In this document: piece by piece, positions 29,310-31,902 of the stretch
Layout: every line of letters begins with the position of its first letter
How positions within the stretch are numbered: the stretch's first letter is position 1
Made by a program: the position numbers and the translations under genes
The notes under the pieces: generated by a model
What the model was told of the DNA's origin: nothing
What the model saw: only the letters and a program-made list of their open reading frames with translations
Databases searched by the model: none
From: a virus
Length of the DNA stretch: 31,902 nt
Virus record (IMG/VR): IMGVR_UViG_3300009481_004094
Coordinates: 1-31,902 of that record
Reading direction: 5' to 3' (one strand)

Positions 29310-31902
29310 TTAGCTTACAACGAAACCTTTTTTTAGCCGCTGTTCATTTGATTGAATATATTTTGAATATACATCTATATTTTCAAAAGTTTTGGGTGGA
29401 TCAGTAGTATAGATACCTTGCCCCATTTTGTCTTTTCCAATAGCAGGAGTACCTTCGTCTCCTATAATACTATTTTCTTTTTCTGTCAATTCTTTAACAC
29501 CAAATCCTACTATCATTTCAACAAATTCATCCATACCCATATCTTGATCATCGTAAAAAGATTGAACATCAGCTAAAGTAATTGTTGCTAAAGCTCCTTC
29601 TTTATTTTCTAATCTCAATTTATCAGGTGTTTCTTCAATTTTATAAAATGAATAATCTTCTACATTTTTAATAGAAGTACCCATTAAATAATGAACCATG
29701 TGTTCAAACACCCTATAAGGATCTCTGTCATTGACAATGACATTTCCTTCTTTTACATCTTGACCAGGAGTGGCTTCCTTATAATTGTCAGACAACTTAT
29801 CAGTTCCCCATTCTCCTGCTCTTTCACTCTCCTTAGGCTCTACAATCTTTTTTCTATTTTCTAGAACCTTTTCAAGTTTTAGTCTTGTTTTAGTAGCCAT
29901 ATCTCCCTTTTCTTGTGGTATAGAGGATTCATACATACCTTGATGTTCACCAAACTCTTCATAATCTCGTCTGTCGAATCCCATTTTTTTAGCTAAATCT
30001 TCCCAAGCAGAAATTTTATGTTCTTTATCGGGACCTGCTTTTTCTTTTGCAATAGCCTTTGCTTGATTCATCAAGTAAAGTTTATTTATTAGTGGGTTGT
30101 TAGAAATTCTTCCTTTAAAATCTTCATCAAATTGAACACCTTCAATATACATGTTCAATTCGTATGCTTTGTTGTCTAAATTTGCAACTTGAATTTGTAC
30201 TGTTTTTCTTCCTGCACCTAATGAATAACGATTTGTCTTACCGCTTGATGGTTTTCTTGGGCCAGTTGCAACTTTATCATCTATTTCTTTAGGATCTACA
30301 ATAGCACCTTTTGTTTTTGCATGATCAACTGCATGTTGCATTGCATCTGAAAAGGTTTTATGATAAAGTATATAACCACTTGCAGATTTTTTTCCTGGAG
30401 CAACTAATTCATCAAGTTCTACCTCTTCAAATTTACGTCCCTTTAAAGCGGCATCTCTTTTTCTTGACAAAGCCCGCATTGCATCACGATCTTTTCCAGT
30501 AAGATACTTCATATGTTTGGTTCGACTATGAAGTTTATCAATTTCTTTTTCAATTGCTTTTAAATCTTCTGTCATATCACCTTCATGTTCGACTTCTTCA
30601 CCATGTCGAGCATAATAAAGTCCACTACCTTTTGACAAAGAACGATCAAGAGCAGGAGAAACTCCTTTAAAACTTTTCATTACTCCTGAAGGAAAAGATT
30701 TAGCCATCATACCTAAAACAACATCTCGTGGCTCTGTATCAGTATCAATATCTTTAGCAGAAGGTATTTTTCCTGCCGCGGCTATTTGTGCGATTTTTTC
30801 ATAATATTGTTTATCAATACTGCTTCTATGTTTTCTTGCATAAGCGGCTAACTCCTGAGAAAAATCACGCAATTGAGATTTTGTTGCTTCATCAAGTGTG
30901 TCCTCTCCCACAACATCAGGAGTTTTTCCTTTATAATAGACATTTCCTTTTAGGGCTTTGTGTGCTTTTTTCATATGTTTTTTATGAACACTAACTTTTC
31001 CATCTTTGAATTTCCCCTTTAATCCTGCATCATCTAAAGCCATTTTTACTTGTAATCCAGTACCCTCTTCCACATCTTCTGTTTCTTCAGCTTGTCGTGG
31101 GGGTCTTTTTGGTCCCTTTTGTTTAAAAAGACTTCCAAATTTTTTGCCAGGCTTTAATTTTTTAACTTTTCCGCCACCAGCTTTAAATTTTTTAATTTCA
31201 TCTTCGTAGTTTGATGGAGCTTCATCTAATTCTCCTTCGTTCACCGCTGATACTTCAAGTCTCTTATGATCTCCTTTTTGCATCATATCTTGTTGTGCTT
31301 TTTCAGCTTGACGACCAGAATTAAATACACCATGTATTTTTCCTTTATCATCAGTAATTTTATATTTTCCTTTTTTCCATCCCTCTAATAATTTTGTAAT
31401 ATCACTTCCATCAACATAATCGGGAAATAATTTTTCTAAATCATTTCTAGTAACTGTTCTCATTTTTGCAACATCTTTTGCAAATCCTTTTAAATAATTA
31501 TGACCACCTCTACCTTTATAATTTAGCATTCTTTGAGCAACTTCTTTACCAGACAATGCTCTTTCTTCAATTTCAGTATCTTCTGTTTTATATTTGTTAA
31601 TAGAATCTTTTGTTTTTTGTAATTTTTTATTATATTTTTTAACCTTGTCTGCAAATGAAAATCCGAGTGTTCTCTTTATATTTGCTTTTTCTTTACCCGA
31701 GAAAACTGGTTTTACATATTCTGCTTCTTTAAGTTCGGCTTCTTCTTTTATACCTTTTATAGGAGGTTTAATTCCTTCCCCCGCCATTCTTCGTGCAACT
31801 TTTCCTCTAAATCCTTTTGCTACATGAAGTGCGCCTTGTTTAAAATGATAGTCTACTCCTTGAAATGCTTTGTCCATAAAATTAGCAATTTCTTTTTCGT
31901 GA
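29310..31902 (-). CDS. Large modular virion-type protein (5' partial)
   Basis: At least 855 residues. The ATG at 31877 has no ribosome site, and the frame stays open to the window edge (codons for H-E-K-E-I-A-N-F before it), so the true start is probably outside. The sequence is basic, helical and modular: an N-terminal basic block, 'YKGRGGHNYLKGFAKDVAKM', a Lys/Arg-rich stretch with 'GGGKVKKLKPGKKFG', a 'VKMALDDAGLKGKFKDGKVS' unit, and repeated acidic junctions (GELDEA, DTLDEA, VELDEL). These L-x-E junctions resemble T4-type prohead protease sites, so it may be an internal head or co-packaged polyprotein-like protein. This is inferred; no enzyme domain is recognised. Confidence 0.75.
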   Translation of the reverse strand, partial: HEKEIANFMDKAFQGVDYHFKQGALHVAKGFRGKVARRMAGEGIKPPIKGIKEEAELKEAEYVKPVFSGKEKANIKRTLGFSFADKVKKYNKKLQKTKDSINKYKTEDTEIEERALSGKEVAQRMLNYKGRGGHNYLKGFAKDVAKMRTVTRNDLEKLFPDYVDGSDITKLLEGWKKGKYKITDDKGKIHGVFNSGRQAEKAQQDMMQKGDHKRLEVSAVNEGELDEAPSNYEDEIKKFKAGGGKVKKLKPGKKFGSLFKQKGPKRPPRQAEETEDVEEGTGLQVKMALDDAGLKGKFKDGKVSVHKKHMKKAHKALKGNVYYKGKTPDVVGEDTLDEATKSQLRDFSQELAAYARKHRSSIDKQYYEKIAQIAAAGKIPSAKDIDTDTEPRDVVLGMMAKSFPSGVMKSFKGVSPALDRSLSKGSGLYYARHGEEVEHEGDMTEDLKAIEKEIDKLHSRTKHMKYLTGKDRDAMRALSRKRDAALKGRKFEEVELDELVAPGKKSASGYILYHKTFSDAMQHAVDHAKTKGAIVDPKEIDDKVATGPRKPSSGKTNRYSLGAGRKTVQIQVANLDNKAYELNMYIEGVQFDEDFKGRISNNPLINKLYLMNQAKAIAKEKAGPDKEHKISAWEDLAKKMGFDRRDYEEFGEHQGMYESSIPQEKGDMATKTRLKLEKVLENRKKIVEPKESERAGEWGTDKLSDNYKEATPGQDVKEGNVIVNDRDPYRVFEHMVHYLMGTSIKNVEDYSFYKIEETPDKLRLENKEGALATITLADVQSFYDDQDMGMDEFVEMIVGFGVKELTEKENSIIGDEGTPAIGKDKMGQGIYTTDPPKTFENIDVYSKYIQSNEQRLKKGFVVS

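Noticed and set aside
1-31902. CRISPR arrays, insertion sequences, rRNA or canonical tRNA genes
   Set aside because: No regularly spaced direct repeats, transposase genes, terminal inverted repeats or complete tRNA folds were seen on either strand.

Overview
The window looks like part of a large, AT-rich, T4-superfamily myovirus from seawater, most plausibly infecting an alphaproteobacterium such as SAR11 (Pelagibacter). The signs are T4-like replication genes (gp61-type primase, RuvC-like nuclease, ThyX, ribonucleotide reductase, glutaredoxin), T4 late-promoter octamers (TATAAATA), fibre and virion genes of the marine T4-like type, a phage bS21 ribosomal protein, and a circularly permuted two-piece tmRNA of the kind known from alphaproteobacteria. 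The host is inferred; no capsid or terminase gene is in view. Every supported gene is on the minus strand, so transcription runs from high to low coordinates.

Layout in transcription order. (1) 31902-22225: virion and fibre block, with a large modular head- or co-packaged-type protein running off the right edge, two fibre proteins sharing one N-terminal domain, a beta-structure-rich protein and several conserved small proteins. (2) 22224-17084: nucleotide and DNA replication operon behind a near-consensus sigma-70 promoter: primase, ThyX, class II ribonucleotide reductase, glutaredoxin, a 50-residue zinc ribbon, a RuvC-like nuclease and a conserved 121-residue protein. (3) 17083-16738: permuted ssrA gene. 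The acceptor piece ending in CCA comes first, then a spacer encoding a 28-residue membrane peptide, then the coding piece with the tag ANNNDYYSAQVALAA. (4) 16710-15118: Fe-S assembly module (two A-type carriers, IscU) and a 37-residue protein with nine cysteines. (5) 15108-11572: small membrane and accessory proteins, a 3-TM holin candidate, bS21, a Gpt-like purine phosphoribosyltransferase and an independently transcribed 72-residue membrane protein closed by a strong terminator. (6) 11509-5648: host-like transport and carbon block: BMP-family binding protein, a complete NMT1/ThiXYZ-like ABC importer, an ASST-family propeller and isocitrate lyase. (7) 5637-1: an extreme low-complexity Ala/Glu/Gly + Lys protein, hypothetical proteins, GMP reductase (GuaC) and a PiT-like phosphate permease.

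The auxiliary genes suggest a phage that manages host translation (tmRNA, bS21), iron-sulfur or metal supply (IscU, IscA, Cys-rich protein), purine salvage (Gpt-like enzyme, GuaC, possibly the BMP protein), phosphate and small-molecule uptake, and glyoxylate-shunt carbon flow. A sequence-wide signal ties phage-like and host-like blocks together. By eye, GCAGC and GCTGC (GCWGC) appear nowhere in 31.9 kb, while GCGGC and GCCGC occur dozens of times, including in the metabolic genes. This suggests site avoidance and long residence of these genes in the phage genome.
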